Source of the DNA: Catellatospora citrea
Lineage (GTDB): Bacteria; Actinomycetota; Actinomycetes; Mycobacteriales; Micromonosporaceae
Direction: 5' to 3'
Length of the DNA stretch: 64,000 nt
NCBI RefSeq assembly: GCF_003610235.1
Contig: NZ_RAPR01000001.1
Location: forward strand, 3,782,001 to 3,846,000
How positions within the stretch are numbered: the stretch's first letter is position 1; each line of letters starts with the position of its first letter. Under the pieces are notes generated by a model. The model was not told where the DNA came from and searched no databases. It was given only the letters and a program-made list of their open reading frames with translations. Below are positions 41,140-49,588 of this stretch, one piece after another. The translations under genes and the position numbers were made by a program.

Positions 41140-42318
41140 TCAGCAGTCGCAGCAGCAGTCGCAGTGTTTGCACACGTTGCAGCAGCTGCCGGCGCAGTTG
41201 CAGCCCTCGCAGCAACCGCTGCAGTCGCACCCGACGCACCAGCCCTCGTGGGGCAGGCCGCTCCACGGGCCCGGGTAGGGGTCGCGGCAGCAGACCTGGC
41301 AGGTGCAGCACATCCAGCTCGCCACCGCGCAGCCGAAGATCGGCCCGCGGGTGGCGGGCGGCAGCTCGACCTGCGGCCACCAGCACGAGCCGCTGCCCGG
41401 CGGCTTCGGCGCCTTCGGCCGGCGGCCCTTCTTGCCCGGCTGGACGACCGGCGGGTAGTAGTCCGGGTCCGCGCCCGCGAAGGTGCGCTCGACGGCGTGC
41501 TCGACCTCGTGCACCAGCAGCCGGTGCACCAGCTTCCGATCGGTGAAGGCGACCTCGTCCAGGGCCAGCCGGATGCCCGCCGCGGCGTCCCTGGCCAGCA
41601 CCCCGGCCTGCGCGAACGACGCCCCGGTGGCCAGCAGCGGGTTCCACGCCCCGGCGGCCCGGTCGGCGGCGAGGTCCTCGACCGCGTCGAGCAGGTGGGC
41701 GATCCGGCCGAAGAAGCGGCCCGCCTCGGCCAGCGGCTCGGCGTTGCCCGGCCGGCCCGCCAGCACCGCGGTGTGCGCGAACGCGGCCGCGGTGGCGAGC
41801 TCGGTGGGCTCGGTGACGGTGAGCAGGGATCCGCCTAGGGTGATCGCCCGCTCCACTTCGCGCTGGCCGTGCACGGCGGACAGCAGCACGCCGGTGTCCA
41901 GGCCGAGGTCCAGCCCGGACCGGTGGGCCCGGGCCGCCCAGCGCCGCGCGACCAGGCGCGCGCCCGCGGCGACCGGGCGGTGGGCGTACGCGCCGTCGCC
42001 GTCGGCGGCGTGGTCGGACAGCTTCGCCGACGCCAGCACCAGGGAGACCGTCGCGGCCAGCCGCGCCCCCGCGCCGTCGGCCACGGGCGCGGTGCGCATG
42101 CCGCGCAGCGGGCACGGCCCGGCGGTGCGCCGATGGACGCTCGCCAGCTGCGCCTGGGTCAGCACGGAGATGATCAGGCCGTCGTAGTTGGTGACGATGC
42201 GGGCCGCCTGGCCGTGCTCGTCACGCAGCGCCAGGCACAGCCCGCACAGGTGGCCGAGCCATTCGCTGTGCAGCCGCTCGGACAGGCTGTGCGCGCAGGG
42301 TCTGATGATGCCGAACAC
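41140..42318 (-). CDS. DUF5685-type protein with 21-cysteine C-terminal tail
   Basis: The 392-residue product starts at GTG 42318 (VFGIIRPCAHSLSERL). The N-terminal 260 residues form a helical domain with HLCGLCLALRDEHG (Cys pair), PLRGM and an all-alpha core; the family resembles DUF5685. A short basic linker (GKKGRRPKAPKPPG) leads to a tail of about 64 residues that contains 21 cysteines in CC and CxC patterns (CCTCQVCC, CVGCDCSGCCEGCNC, CKHCDCCCDC) with no other domain. The tail looks like a metallothionein or zinc/copper binder. Function is unknown. It converges with the helicase gene. Confidence 0.75.
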   Translation of the reverse strand: MFGIIRPCAHSLSERLHSEWLGHLCGLCLALRDEHGQAARIVTNYDGLIISVLTQAQLASVHRRTAGPCPLRGMRTAPVADGAGARLAATVSLVLASAKLSDHAADGDGAYAHRPVAAGARLVARRWAARAHRSGLDLGLDTGVLLSAVHGQREVERAITLGGSLLTVTEPTELATAAAFAHTAVLAGRPGNAEPLAEAGRFFGRIAHLLDAVEDLAADRAAGAWNPLLATGASFAQAGVLARDAAAGIRLALDEVAFTDRKLVHRLLVHEVEHAVERTFAGADPDYYPPVVQPGKKGRRPKAPKPPGSGSCWWPQVELPPATRGPIFGCAVASWMCCTCQVCCRDPYPGPWSGLPHEGWCVGCDCSGCCEGCNCAGSCCNVCKHCDCCCDC

Positions 42319-42394
42319 GCGCGGCAGCCTAGGCCACCCTGTCACGCCCCGGCCGGCCTGAGTCGGCCAGCCGACCGTCGCGGCCGGGCCGGTG

Positions 42395-42736
42395 TTACAG
42401 GTACAGGCCGGTGGCGTCGGGCTCCACGCGCGAGGCCGCGACCGCGTGCACGTCGCGTTCGCGCAGCAGCACGTATGCCTCGCCGTGCAGTTCCACCTCG
42501 GAGCGCTCGTCCGGATCGAACAGCACCCGGTCGCCGACCTGGATCGCACGCACGTGCGGGCCGACGCCGACGGCGGTGGCCCAGGACAGCCGCGTCCCGA
42601 CCGAGGCGGTGGCCGGGATGACCAGGCCCGCGGACGAGCGCCGCTCCCCCTCGGCCGCCTCCTGCTTGACCAGCACCCGGTCGTGCAGCAGACGGATCGG
42701 CAGGCCGGTCTCGGCGGTGGCTGGGTTGAGTGTCAC
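42395..42736 (-). CDS. GroES/Cpn10-family protein, orphan
   Basis: This 113-residue protein fits the Cpn10 fold (LPIRLLHDRVLVKQE, SAGLVIPATA, VGVGPHVRAIQVGDRVLFDP and LLRERDVHAVA). The mobile loop (EGERRSSAGLV) is shortened and not like typical GroES. It is 113 residues, near the usual 97-100 plus a longer C-terminus, and lacks groEL next to it; the groEL here is at 58.1 kb. The GTG at 42736 is preferred. It may be a co-chaperone variant. Confidence 0.75.
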   Translation of the reverse strand: MTLNPATAETGLPIRLLHDRVLVKQEAAEGERRSSAGLVIPATASVGTRLSWATAVGVGPHVRAIQVGDRVLFDPDERSEVELHGEAYVLLRERDVHAVAASRVEPDATGLYL

Positions 42737-42817
42737 GCCGGTCAGGGTACTTCCCCGATGGCGCGGTGGTCGCAGGCGACTAACGTGGTGACGTTGCCTG
42801 TCCCCGGGAGGACACCA

Positions 42818-44080
42818 GTGGGTCGTTTGGACAACTTCAAGGCGAATGTGCGGCGCGCCTACGAGGCGAGCCGTGCCAGCGCCCGTGCCAAGCGGGAGCA
42901 GGAGGAGCGCGAGCGCCACGAGGCCGACCAGCCGCTGCCCGAGCCGGCCGAGCCGGCCGAGCCGGTGCACCACTCGACCAGCAGCCGCGACGACGTCGAC
43001 GTGCCCTACGGGCTGCGCATCGGCGCGGCCTGGGCGTGGCGCGTCATCGTGCTGGGCATCACGCTCATCTACCTGCTGCAGTTCCTCGGGAAGATCAGCA
43101 TCGTCATCGTGCCGGTGCTGATCGCGATGCTGCTCGCCGCGCTGCTCGCGCCCGCCGTGCGCTGGCTGAACCGCATACACGTGCACCGGTCGCTGGCCAC
43201 CGCGATCGTGGTGCTGGTCGGGCTGGCCGCAGTCGCCGGCACGCTGACCCTGGTGATCAACCAGTTCGTCAACGGGCTGCCCGACCTGACCAAGAACGCG
43301 GCGGAGGGCGTGCAGCAGATCCAGACCTGGCTCAAGAACGGCCCGCTGCACCTGACCGACGCGCAGATGGGCAGTGCGATCGACTCGGTCACGAAGTCCA
43401 TCACCACCAACAAGGAAGCCTTGACCACCGGCGCGATCACCACCGCGACGACCGTGTTCGAGGTGCTCAGCGGCCTGTTCCTGGTGATCTTCACGCTCTT
43501 CTTCTTCCTGCGTGACGGCCGCGTCATCTGGCGCTTCCTGCTGCGCCTGGTGCCGGGTCAGGCCCGCGAGCCGCTGGACCGGGCCGGGGTCTCCGCATGG
43601 GCCACGCTGGGGGCGTACGTGCGGGCCACCGTGCTGGTCGCGTTCATCGACGCGGTCGGCATCGGCATCGCGCTGGCCGCGCTGCGGGTGCCGTTCGCCC
43701 TGCCGCTGGCCGCGCTGGTGTTCCTCGGCGCGTTCATCCCGATCGTCGGCGCCACCCTGTCCGGCGCGGTCGCGGTGCTGGTCGCCCTGGTCACCAACGG
43801 CCCGCTGACGGCGCTGCTGGTGCTGGCCGCGGTCATCGCCATCCAGCAGATCGAGGGCCACCTGCTCCAGCCGCTGATCATGGGCCGGGCGGTGGCCATC
43901 CACCCGCTCGCCGTGATCCTCGGCATCGCCGCGGGCGTGGTGCTGGCCGGGATCGTGGGCGCGCTGATCGCCGTACCGCTGATCGCGGTCCTGAACACGG
44001 CGATCCGGCAGCTGGCCGGACGCCCGCAGCCGGAACCGGACTCGGTGATCGTCAAGGCGCCGCCCGCACCCGCCGCCTGA
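42818..44080 (+). CDS. AI-2E family transporter
   Basis: This 420-residue member of the AI-2E/TqsA-PerM family has an acidic/basic cytoplasmic head (about 65 residues), about eight spans, a central soluble stretch (TDAQMGSAIDSVTKSI) and the family motif FIPIVGATLSGAVAVL then QIEGHLLQPLIMGRAVAIHP. Some homologues export signals or Na+. GTG 42818 has GGAGG 7 bases upstream. It diverges from the GroES-like gene. Confidence 0.9.
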   Translation: MGRLDNFKANVRRAYEASRASARAKREQEERERHEADQPLPEPAEPAEPVHHSTSSRDDVDVPYGLRIGAAWAWRVIVLGITLIYLLQFLGKISIVIVPVLIAMLLAALLAPAVRWLNRIHVHRSLATAIVVLVGLAAVAGTLTLVINQFVNGLPDLTKNAAEGVQQIQTWLKNGPLHLTDAQMGSAIDSVTKSITTNKEALTTGAITTATTVFEVLSGLFLVIFTLFFFLRDGRVIWRFLLRLVPGQAREPLDRAGVSAWATLGAYVRATVLVAFIDAVGIGIALAALRVPFALPLAALVFLGAFIPIVGATLSGAVAVLVALVTNGPLTALLVLAAVIAIQQIEGHLLQPLIMGRAVAIHPLAVILGIAAGVVLAGIVGALIAVPLIAVLNTAIRQLAGRPQPEPDSVIVKAPPAPAA

Positions 44081-44093
44081 GGCACGAGAACGA

Positions 44094-44126
44094 AAGGCTC
44101 CGCCGGGGTTTCCCCGGCGGAGCCTT
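44094..44126. terminator. bidirectional terminator between AI-2E and PrsW genes
   Basis: AAGGCTCCGCCGGGG and CCCCGGCGGAGCCTT form a 15-bp stem with a TTT loop. Confidence 0.85.
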
Positions 44127-44145
44127 GCTCGTCGTGGCGGCGGCG

Positions 44146-45813
44146 TCAGACCGCCTGCGGCGGGTAGTACGGCTGCGGCGGGTACGGGTACCCCGGCATC
44201 GGCGGATACGCCGGATACGCGGGTGCGGGCGGGGGCAGCAGCACCGGCACCGGCACCACCGGCTCGGCGGGCATGGGCACCGTGCGGGTCACCCCGTCCG
44301 GGAACGTCATCCGGTATGCCGTGCCGTCGAAGAAGGCCGGCGGCACCTGCGGGTCGCGTCCCACGAACACCGCCCGCGTGGTGCTCAGCACCCGCAGCAG
44401 GTCACGCTCCTCGGCGATGCTGCGGTCCCGGTCGACCGGGTTCTCGTCGAGACCGCGGTTCATGCCGTCGCGCACCAGCGCGAGCCGGGTGGCCGCGAAC
44501 TGGAACTCCTTCATGGCCTTGCGGCCCGGATCCCCGGCGACCCGCCTCGCCCAGACCCGGGCGGCGTGCCGGCGCGACAGCGTGCCCATGGCCGCCACCT
44601 CGGGCGGGGTGAGCCAGCCGGCCGCGGCGTACGCGGGCAGCACCTGCAACGCCAGCCGGCCCTCGCGGGCCCGCACCCACAGCGCGACACCGATCATCGA
44701 CAGGAACACCGGCACCATGACCGCGATGTAGCCGTACAGGAAGAAGTAGGGGCTGATCTCGGCCGCCAGCGTGGCCATCAGGTTCCACGAGCCGTGCAGC
44801 GTCATCGCCAGCAGCAGCCCGCCCACCGGCGCGCACCAGCGCACCCAGCTGCTGGCCGAGCGCGCGGCGATGCCGATGCCGATGCCGGTCATCGAGGTGA
44901 ACAGCGGGTGGGCGAACCCGGACATCAGGATCCGGACCAGGAACATGCCGAAGACCAGCTGCGCCCCGGAGTACGGCCCCCACTGCTCGTTACCGGAGTA
45001 GAAGCCGTGCCCGCCCAGGTAGAGGATGTTCTCCACCATGGCGAAACCGACCCCGGACAGGCCGCAGTAGACGATGCCGTCGGTGATGCCGGACAGCTCG
45101 CGGCGGCGGCGCCACAGGATCCACAGCGGGAACGCCGCCTTGCCCAGCTCCTCGATGAACGGCGCGACGACCGTGGCGACGACCGCGTCCGGCAGGGTCA
45201 CCACGTTCAGAGCGCCGGAGAAGAACGAGTTGACGCCGAGCGCCAGCAGCGTCGCCGGGAACGCGCCCCACAGGAAGCTGATCACCAGCAGTCTCGGCGG
45301 CTCCGGCTCGTACCGGTCGAGCCAGAGGAACGCGGCTACCAGCACGGGCACCGGCAGCAGCGCCGCGGACAGGCCGACCGCGAACGCCAGCGGCCCGATC
45401 TTCCAACCCAGGTAGCCGAGCATGCCCAAGGCGGAGCCGCCGACGACGACGATCGCCAGCAGCAGCGGCAGCCAGCGCCGGGGCCGCTTGAGCGGCAGCG
45501 ACGGCTCCGGCAGCACAGGCGGCAGACCGAACCCGGCAGTGCTCGGCGGCATGGCCGGCCCGGCTGCCGGCGGCGCTCCCGGCGCCGACGCGGGTGCGGC
45601 CGGTTCCGGCGTGATCGGAGCGAGCGCAGGTCCGGCCGGGATGTTGGCGGGCCCGTCCGGCGTGGACGGCGGCGCGGTCGGTCCGGATGACTCCGGCGCC
45701 TGCCACGTGTATGCCGGTGCGGGCTGCTGCCATTCCGGCAGCGGCGGCCACGGTGCGGCCGGGCCGCCGTCGCGGTCGCCGGGTGCGGTCCCAGGAGTCG
45801 GGAGGTCGGACAT
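44146..45813 (-). CDS. PrsW-family intramembrane metalloprotease
   Basis: This 555-residue protein has a Pro/Ala-rich disordered head (about 110 residues), multiple spans and the PrsW signatures FIEELGK (EExxK), FAMVENILYLG (FxxxENxxY), and LTLHGSWNLMATL with the metal-ligating histidine. A PrsW site-1 protease cleaves anti-sigma factors in Bacillus; the substrate here is unknown. The C-terminal tail is rich in Pro and Tyr. It diverges from the riboswitch-controlled aminotransferase gene. Confidence 0.87.
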   Translation of the reverse strand: MSDLPTPGTAPGDRDGGPAAPWPPLPEWQQPAPAYTWQAPESSGPTAPPSTPDGPANIPAGPALAPITPEPAAPASAPGAPPAAGPAMPPSTAGFGLPPVLPEPSLPLKRPRRWLPLLLAIVVVGGSALGMLGYLGWKIGPLAFAVGLSAALLPVPVLVAAFLWLDRYEPEPPRLLVISFLWGAFPATLLALGVNSFFSGALNVVTLPDAVVATVVAPFIEELGKAAFPLWILWRRRRELSGITDGIVYCGLSGVGFAMVENILYLGGHGFYSGNEQWGPYSGAQLVFGMFLVRILMSGFAHPLFTSMTGIGIGIAARSASSWVRWCAPVGGLLLAMTLHGSWNLMATLAAEISPYFFLYGYIAVMVPVFLSMIGVALWVRAREGRLALQVLPAYAAAGWLTPPEVAAMGTLSRRHAARVWARRVAGDPGRKAMKEFQFAATRLALVRDGMNRGLDENPVDRDRSIAEERDLLRVLSTTRAVFVGRDPQVPPAFFDGTAYRMTFPDGVTRTVPMPAEPVVPVPVLLPPPAPAYPAYPPMPGYPYPPQPYYPPQAV

Positions 45814-45832
45814 GGGCGCAGCCTACCTCCGC

Positions 45833-45838
45833 TATGCT
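45833..45838 (+). promoter_or_regulatory. -10 element for riboswitch transcript
   Basis: TATGCT lies 8 bases before the first aptamer base, so transcription would start right at the riboswitch. Confidence 0.5.
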
Positions 45839-45846
45839 CGGCGAAA

Positions 45847-46002
45847 GGTCACGAGTGTCAGCCGCTCTCACATTCACCTGCGCAAGCGGGCGAAAGTGTC
45901 GAAAGATGGAGCAAAGCCCCGGCTTGCTGACCGGCAACCCTCTGTAGTTCGCGGTGGGGTGCCCCGGGTGATGACCGGGCCCAGCCCGTTGTCGTGCTGG
46001 GC
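45847..46002 (+). promoter_or_regulatory. SAM-IV type riboswitch
   Basis: GGTCACGAGTGTCAGCC, AGCCCCGGCTTGCTGACC, GGCAACCCTC and GGTGGGGTGCCCCGGGTGAT followed by GACC match the conserved blocks of SAM-IV aptamers from actinobacteria. GGTCA/TGACC close helix P1, and GCCCAG/CTGGGC (45979-46002) is the 3' helix. An extra stretch of about 50 bases (45864-45912) is inserted after CAGCC and could fold as an added stem. SAM would lower expression of the gene at 46052. Confidence 0.88.
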
Positions 46003-46051
46003 AAGCGCGGACCACTGCCCTGCCAGGGGTCCCTGACCCCGGAGGTGCCCC

Positions 46052-47326
46052 ATGACCACGATCGCCCAACGACCCTGCAGCGTCGTCGAGACGGCCGACA
46101 TCACACCCGTACGCGTGAGCGACCCCGAATTGGCCGTGCTCGGCGTGCCCGGCCAGATCAACCTCGACTACGCCGCCACCGCGCCCTGCCTGCGCGCCGC
46201 CGCCGACGCGGTCACCGCGCTGCTCCCCTGGTACGGCTCCGTGCACCGGGGCGCGGGCGCGCTGTCGCAGCGCTGCACGCTGGAGTACGAACGCGCCCGG
46301 CAGACGGTCGGCGACTTCGTCGGCGCGCGCGCCGACGATCACGTCGTGTTCACCCGCAACACCACCGACGCGCTGAACCTGCTCGCCCACGCGCTGCCCG
46401 CGGGCACCACCGTGATCACCTACGCCGGCGAGCACCACGCCAACCTGCTGCCCTGGCCCAACGCGGTGCGCCTGCCGGTGCCCGCCTCGCCCGACGCCGC
46501 AGTGCGCTACCTGGCCGCCGCGCTGGCCGAGGTGCGCCGCGGCAACGCCGACGGCCGGATCCTGGTCGCGGTGACCGGCGCCAGCAACGTCACCGGCGAG
46601 CTGTGGCCGGTCGCGCAGCTGGCCCTGATCGCGCACCGGTTCGGGGCGCGGATCGTGCTCGACGCCGCGCAGCTCGCCCCGCACGTGCCCATCGACGTGT
46701 CCACGCTGGACGTCGACTACGTGGCGCTGTCGGGGCACAAGCTCTACGCCCCGTTCGGCGCGGGCGTGCTCGTCGGCCGGGGCGACTGGCTCGACGAGGC
46801 CCCGCCCTACCTGGCGGGCGGCGGGGCGACCAGCGGCGTCGGCGACGCCACCCACGACGTACGGTGGACCACCGGCCCGGCCCGGCATGAGGCGGGCACC
46901 CCCAACCTGCTCGGCGCGGTCGCCCTGGCGGCCGTGTGCGCCACCCTGGAGGCCGCCGACCGGTACGCGCTGCACGCCGAGGAGCAGCGCCTGCTGGCGA
47001 AGCTGCGCGCCGGGCTGGCCGAGCTGCCGGACGTCGCCGAGCTGCGCACCTTCGACGCGGACGCGGCCCGGATCGGTGTGGTGTCGTTCGCGGTGCGCGG
47101 CCGCGACTCCGCCGACATCGCCGGGCGGCTGGCCCGGGAGCACCAGATCGGGGTGCGCGACGGCCTGTTCTGCGCCCACCCGCTGGCCCGCCGCCTGCTC
47201 GGCGAGGCGTCGGTGCGGGCCGGCTGGGACGGCGTGCCGGCGACCGCATTGCGGGCCAGCATCGGCATCGGCACCACCGACGCCGACGTGGACACCTTCC
47301 TCGGCGCGCTGCGCACCATCGTCTGA
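46052..47326 (+). CDS. class V aminotransferase (cysteine desulfurase-like)
   Basis: This 424-residue fold-type I PLP enzyme resembles SufS/Csd. It has NLDYAATAPCLRAAADAV, FTRNTTDALNLLAH, GEHHANLLPWP, LDAAQLAPHVPIDV and the PLP lysine in LSGHKLYAPFGAG. A C-terminal cysteine (DGLFCAHPLARRLLG) lies where desulfurases have their active cysteine. GGAGG (46041-46045) precedes the ATG by 6 bases. Control by a SAM riboswitch implies sulfur amino acid metabolism. Confidence 0.88.
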   Translation: MTTIAQRPCSVVETADITPVRVSDPELAVLGVPGQINLDYAATAPCLRAAADAVTALLPWYGSVHRGAGALSQRCTLEYERARQTVGDFVGARADDHVVFTRNTTDALNLLAHALPAGTTVITYAGEHHANLLPWPNAVRLPVPASPDAAVRYLAAALAEVRRGNADGRILVAVTGASNVTGELWPVAQLALIAHRFGARIVLDAAQLAPHVPIDVSTLDVDYVALSGHKLYAPFGAGVLVGRGDWLDEAPPYLAGGGATSGVGDATHDVRWTTGPARHEAGTPNLLGAVALAAVCATLEAADRYALHAEEQRLLAKLRAGLAELPDVAELRTFDADAARIGVVSFAVRGRDSADIAGRLAREHQIGVRDGLFCAHPLARRLLGEASVRAGWDGVPATALRASIGIGTTDADVDTFLGALRTIV

Positions 47327-47411
47327 CCCCGATCGGGGCGCATCGACCGGCGGGCAACAGATCGGCCGGTGACCCGTGGCGGGTCACCGGCCGGGTGGCA
47401 CCGTCCGGGGC

Positions 47412-48536
47412 CTAACGGGCAGACGGCTTGTCAAGGCGGCCGACAGCTCGGCGGACCTGCCGTTCCGCGTCCTCGCGGGACATCCCGGCAGCGCGCAGCA
47501 GGTCGGTCGCGGTGGATCTGACCTGTGCGAACACCACCTCCCCGGAGAACTCCAGCCCGGCCTGGTGCGCCTCACGCCCCTCACGGACGGCTCGCACGGC
47601 GGCCTGCTCCGCCTGCTCCGGCTCGACCGCGTCGGCCAGCTCCCGGCGCAGCGACGACACCGACTGCGCCAGCGCGTGCACCGCGTCCACCAGGGACGCC
47701 GGCACCGGTTCCGCGTCGCGGATCATCGACACGATGCGGCGTACCAGCACCCGGCTGTTGCGCAGCGAGCGCGCCAGGTGGTCCGCCGCGTCGATGTACG
47801 CCGACAGCAGGCCATGCTTGCCCCAGTGCAGCGGGGCGATCGTCGCCAGTTCCTTGCTCGCCTTCAGCGACTCGCCGAACGCCCGCAGGTGCGACTCGGC
47901 CTCGCGCATCCGGTCCAGTGCCTCCTGCGCCGCCGCCGCGTCGCCCTGCGCCAGCGCCTCGGCCGCCTGGTTCAGGCCGTCGGCCAGCGCCTCCATCAGC
48001 GGGCTGACCGCGCGCTTCACCTCGGTGAGCGGGTTGAGCGGCAGCAGCAGCGCCATCACCAGCAGCGCGATGGCGCCGCCGACGACCGCATCGACGAAGC
48101 GGCTCAGGTAGTAGTCGCTGGTGATCGGCAGCAGCGTGGCGACCAGGATGCCGGACGAGGCGGCCTGGCTCACCAGCGACGCCGAGCCGCCGATGAAGAT
48201 GGCCAGGTTGATCGCGAGCAGCACCACCAGGGAGACCTGCCAAGCGCCCCGGCCGATGACCAGGATGAGCAGCTCGCCGAGCAGGATGCCGACCGCGTTG
48301 CCGGCGACGATCTCGGCCGCGCGCCGCATCCGCTGCCCCATCGAGATGGCGAGCGTGACCACTGCCGCGATCGGCGCGAAGAACGGCTGGAAGTGGCCGA
48401 GCACGTCGTGCGCCACGTACCAGGCCAGACCGGCGGCGACCGCGGCCTGCACGGAGAGGATGATGCTGCCGCGCACCCGCCGGACCCGGTCGCGCAGCGT
48501 CACCCGCGTGCGTCGGCCCAGCTCGGCGGCGTCCAT
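47412..48536 (-). CDS. FUSC-family membrane protein (aromatic acid exporter type)
   Basis: This protein of 374 residues has an N-terminal FUSC-like domain with about six spans (SIILSVQAAVAAGLAWYVAH, AVVTLAISMGQRMRRAAEIV), and a cytoplasmic helical half (AQGDAAAAQEALDRMREAES). Relatives export aromatic acids. ATG 48536 is selected as upstream frames cross the HD-like gene. It diverges from the HD-like gene. Confidence 0.85.
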   Translation of the reverse strand: MDAAELGRRTRVTLRDRVRRVRGSIILSVQAAVAAGLAWYVAHDVLGHFQPFFAPIAAVVTLAISMGQRMRRAAEIVAGNAVGILLGELLILVIGRGAWQVSLVVLLAINLAIFIGGSASLVSQAASSGILVATLLPITSDYYLSRFVDAVVGGAIALLVMALLLPLNPLTEVKRAVSPLMEALADGLNQAAEALAQGDAAAAQEALDRMREAESHLRAFGESLKASKELATIAPLHWGKHGLLSAYIDAADHLARSLRNSRVLVRRIVSMIRDAEPVPASLVDAVHALAQSVSSLRRELADAVEPEQAEQAAVRAVREGREAHQAGLEFSGEVVFAQVRSTATDLLRAAGMSREDAERQVRRAVGRLDKPSAR

Positions 48537-48594
48537 GACCCTTACTGTGGCGCACCTCGCACCGCGAGCCGGACGGATGCGCCAAGATTCAGCC

Positions 48595-49236
48595 ATGGGC
48601 ACCGAGACGACCCCGCTCACCGCCGACCGGTTCGCCGCCGCGGCCCGGGCCGCGGGGGCCACCGCGCCCGACAGCGTGCTGGCCGAGGTCGGCACCGAGC
48701 TGATCAACCGCTGGTCGGAGCCGCAGCGCTACTACCACACCGGCGAGCACCTGGCCGCCTGCCTGGACCTGGTCGGCGACGAGCCGGTGGTCGCGCTGGC
48801 GGTGTGGGGCCACGACGCGGTCTACGACCCGACCGCCGCCGACAACGAGGAGCGCAGCGCGGTGCTCACGGGCGAGCTGCTGACCGAGTGCCAGGTCCCG
48901 GCTCCGGTGATCGAGGAAGTCGTCCGGCTGGTACGCCTCACCGCCGGTCACGCCGTGTCGCCCGGCGACCGCAACGGCGCCCTGCTGGCCGACGCCGACC
49001 TCGCCATCCTCGCCGCCCCGTGGCCCGACTACGTGCGTTACGTCGCCGCCGTCCGCGCCGAGTACGCCCACGTCCCGGACGACCTGTGGCGCATCGGCCG
49101 CAGCACCGTCCTGCAATCCCTACTGGCCCTACCCACCCTGTACCACCACACCCCGGCCCTGGAGCCCACCGCCCGCGCCAACCTCCACCGCGAACTCGCC
49201 TCCCTCACCGCCACTCCGCCCCAGGATCGATCATGA
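48595..49236 (+). CDS. predicted HD-like metal-dependent phosphohydrolase
   Basis: This 213-residue protein of the COG4339-like group has RYYHTGEHLAACLDLV, WGHDAVYDPTAADNEERSA and LLADADLAILAAPW, which give the H...HD...D metal ligands. ATG 48595 follows the FUSC promoter region. The stop TGA (49234-49236) lies inside the palindrome at 49226-49290, so the last residues are repeat-derived. Confidence 0.85.
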   Translation: MGTETTPLTADRFAAAARAAGATAPDSVLAEVGTELINRWSEPQRYYHTGEHLAACLDLVGDEPVVALAVWGHDAVYDPTAADNEERSAVLTGELLTECQVPAPVIEEVVRLVRLTAGHAVSPGDRNGALLADADLAILAAPWPDYVRYVAAVRAEYAHVPDDLWRIGRSTVLQSLLALPTLYHHTPALEPTARANLHRELASLTATPPQDRS

Positions 49237-49290
49237 GGTTGTGGCCATGACACGCCGTCGAGCCGTGCCATAAGTTCATGATCAACGCGA
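49226..49290 (-). repeat. 60-bp interspersed palindrome, copy 5 (inverted), supplying two stop codons
   Basis: GATCATGAGGTTGTGGCC and GCCGTGCCATAAGTTCATG match copy 3. It includes the TGA of the plus-strand HD gene and the TGA (49282-49284 complement) of the convergent DUF4031 gene. Confidence 0.9.
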
Positions 49291-49569
49291 GGGTGGGGGT
49301 GGGGTGGGGCGGGTGAGGTGTTTGGGGATGCGGAGGTTGGCGGCGCGGAGCAGGCGGGCGATGTCGCGGGAGGTGCTGTGGCGGGCGCCGAGCCAGAGGG
49401 CGACCGGGACGCGTTCGGCGGGGATGTCGTAGTGGTCGCGGTCGAAGCCGCGCCGGGGCGCGCCCAGCATCTCGGCGAACACGTGCAGCTCCGCCAGGGA
49501 CACGTCGCTGACCAGATGGGCCCACAGCCGGCCGTGGGCGGGCCAGACCGGGCTGTCGACATGGATCAC
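49282..49569 (-). CDS. DUF4031 family protein
   Basis: This 95-residue small protein has IHVDSPVWPAHGRLWAHLVSD, LHVFAEMLGAPRRGFDRDHYD and VALWLGARHSTSRDIARLLR, matching actinobacterial DUF4031 proteins. Function is unknown. The tail PTPPPPSR and its stop derive from repeat-adjacent DNA. It diverges from the FAD-linked oxidase gene over 19 bases. Confidence 0.85.
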   Translation of the reverse strand: MIHVDSPVWPAHGRLWAHLVSDVSLAELHVFAEMLGAPRRGFDRDHYDIPAERVPVALWLGARHSTSRDIARLLRAANLRIPKHLTRPTPPPPSR

Positions 49570-49588
49570 GGGTCCACGCTAGCGTGCG

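Noticed and set aside
44990..47179. 729-residue minus-strand frame crossing the riboswitch and aminotransferase gene
   Set aside because: It runs through the SAM-IV aptamer and two real genes and has low-complexity composition.
46052..47326. Firm assignment as SufS
   Set aside because: No suf genes adjoin it and class V enzymes vary; only desulfurase-like is justified.
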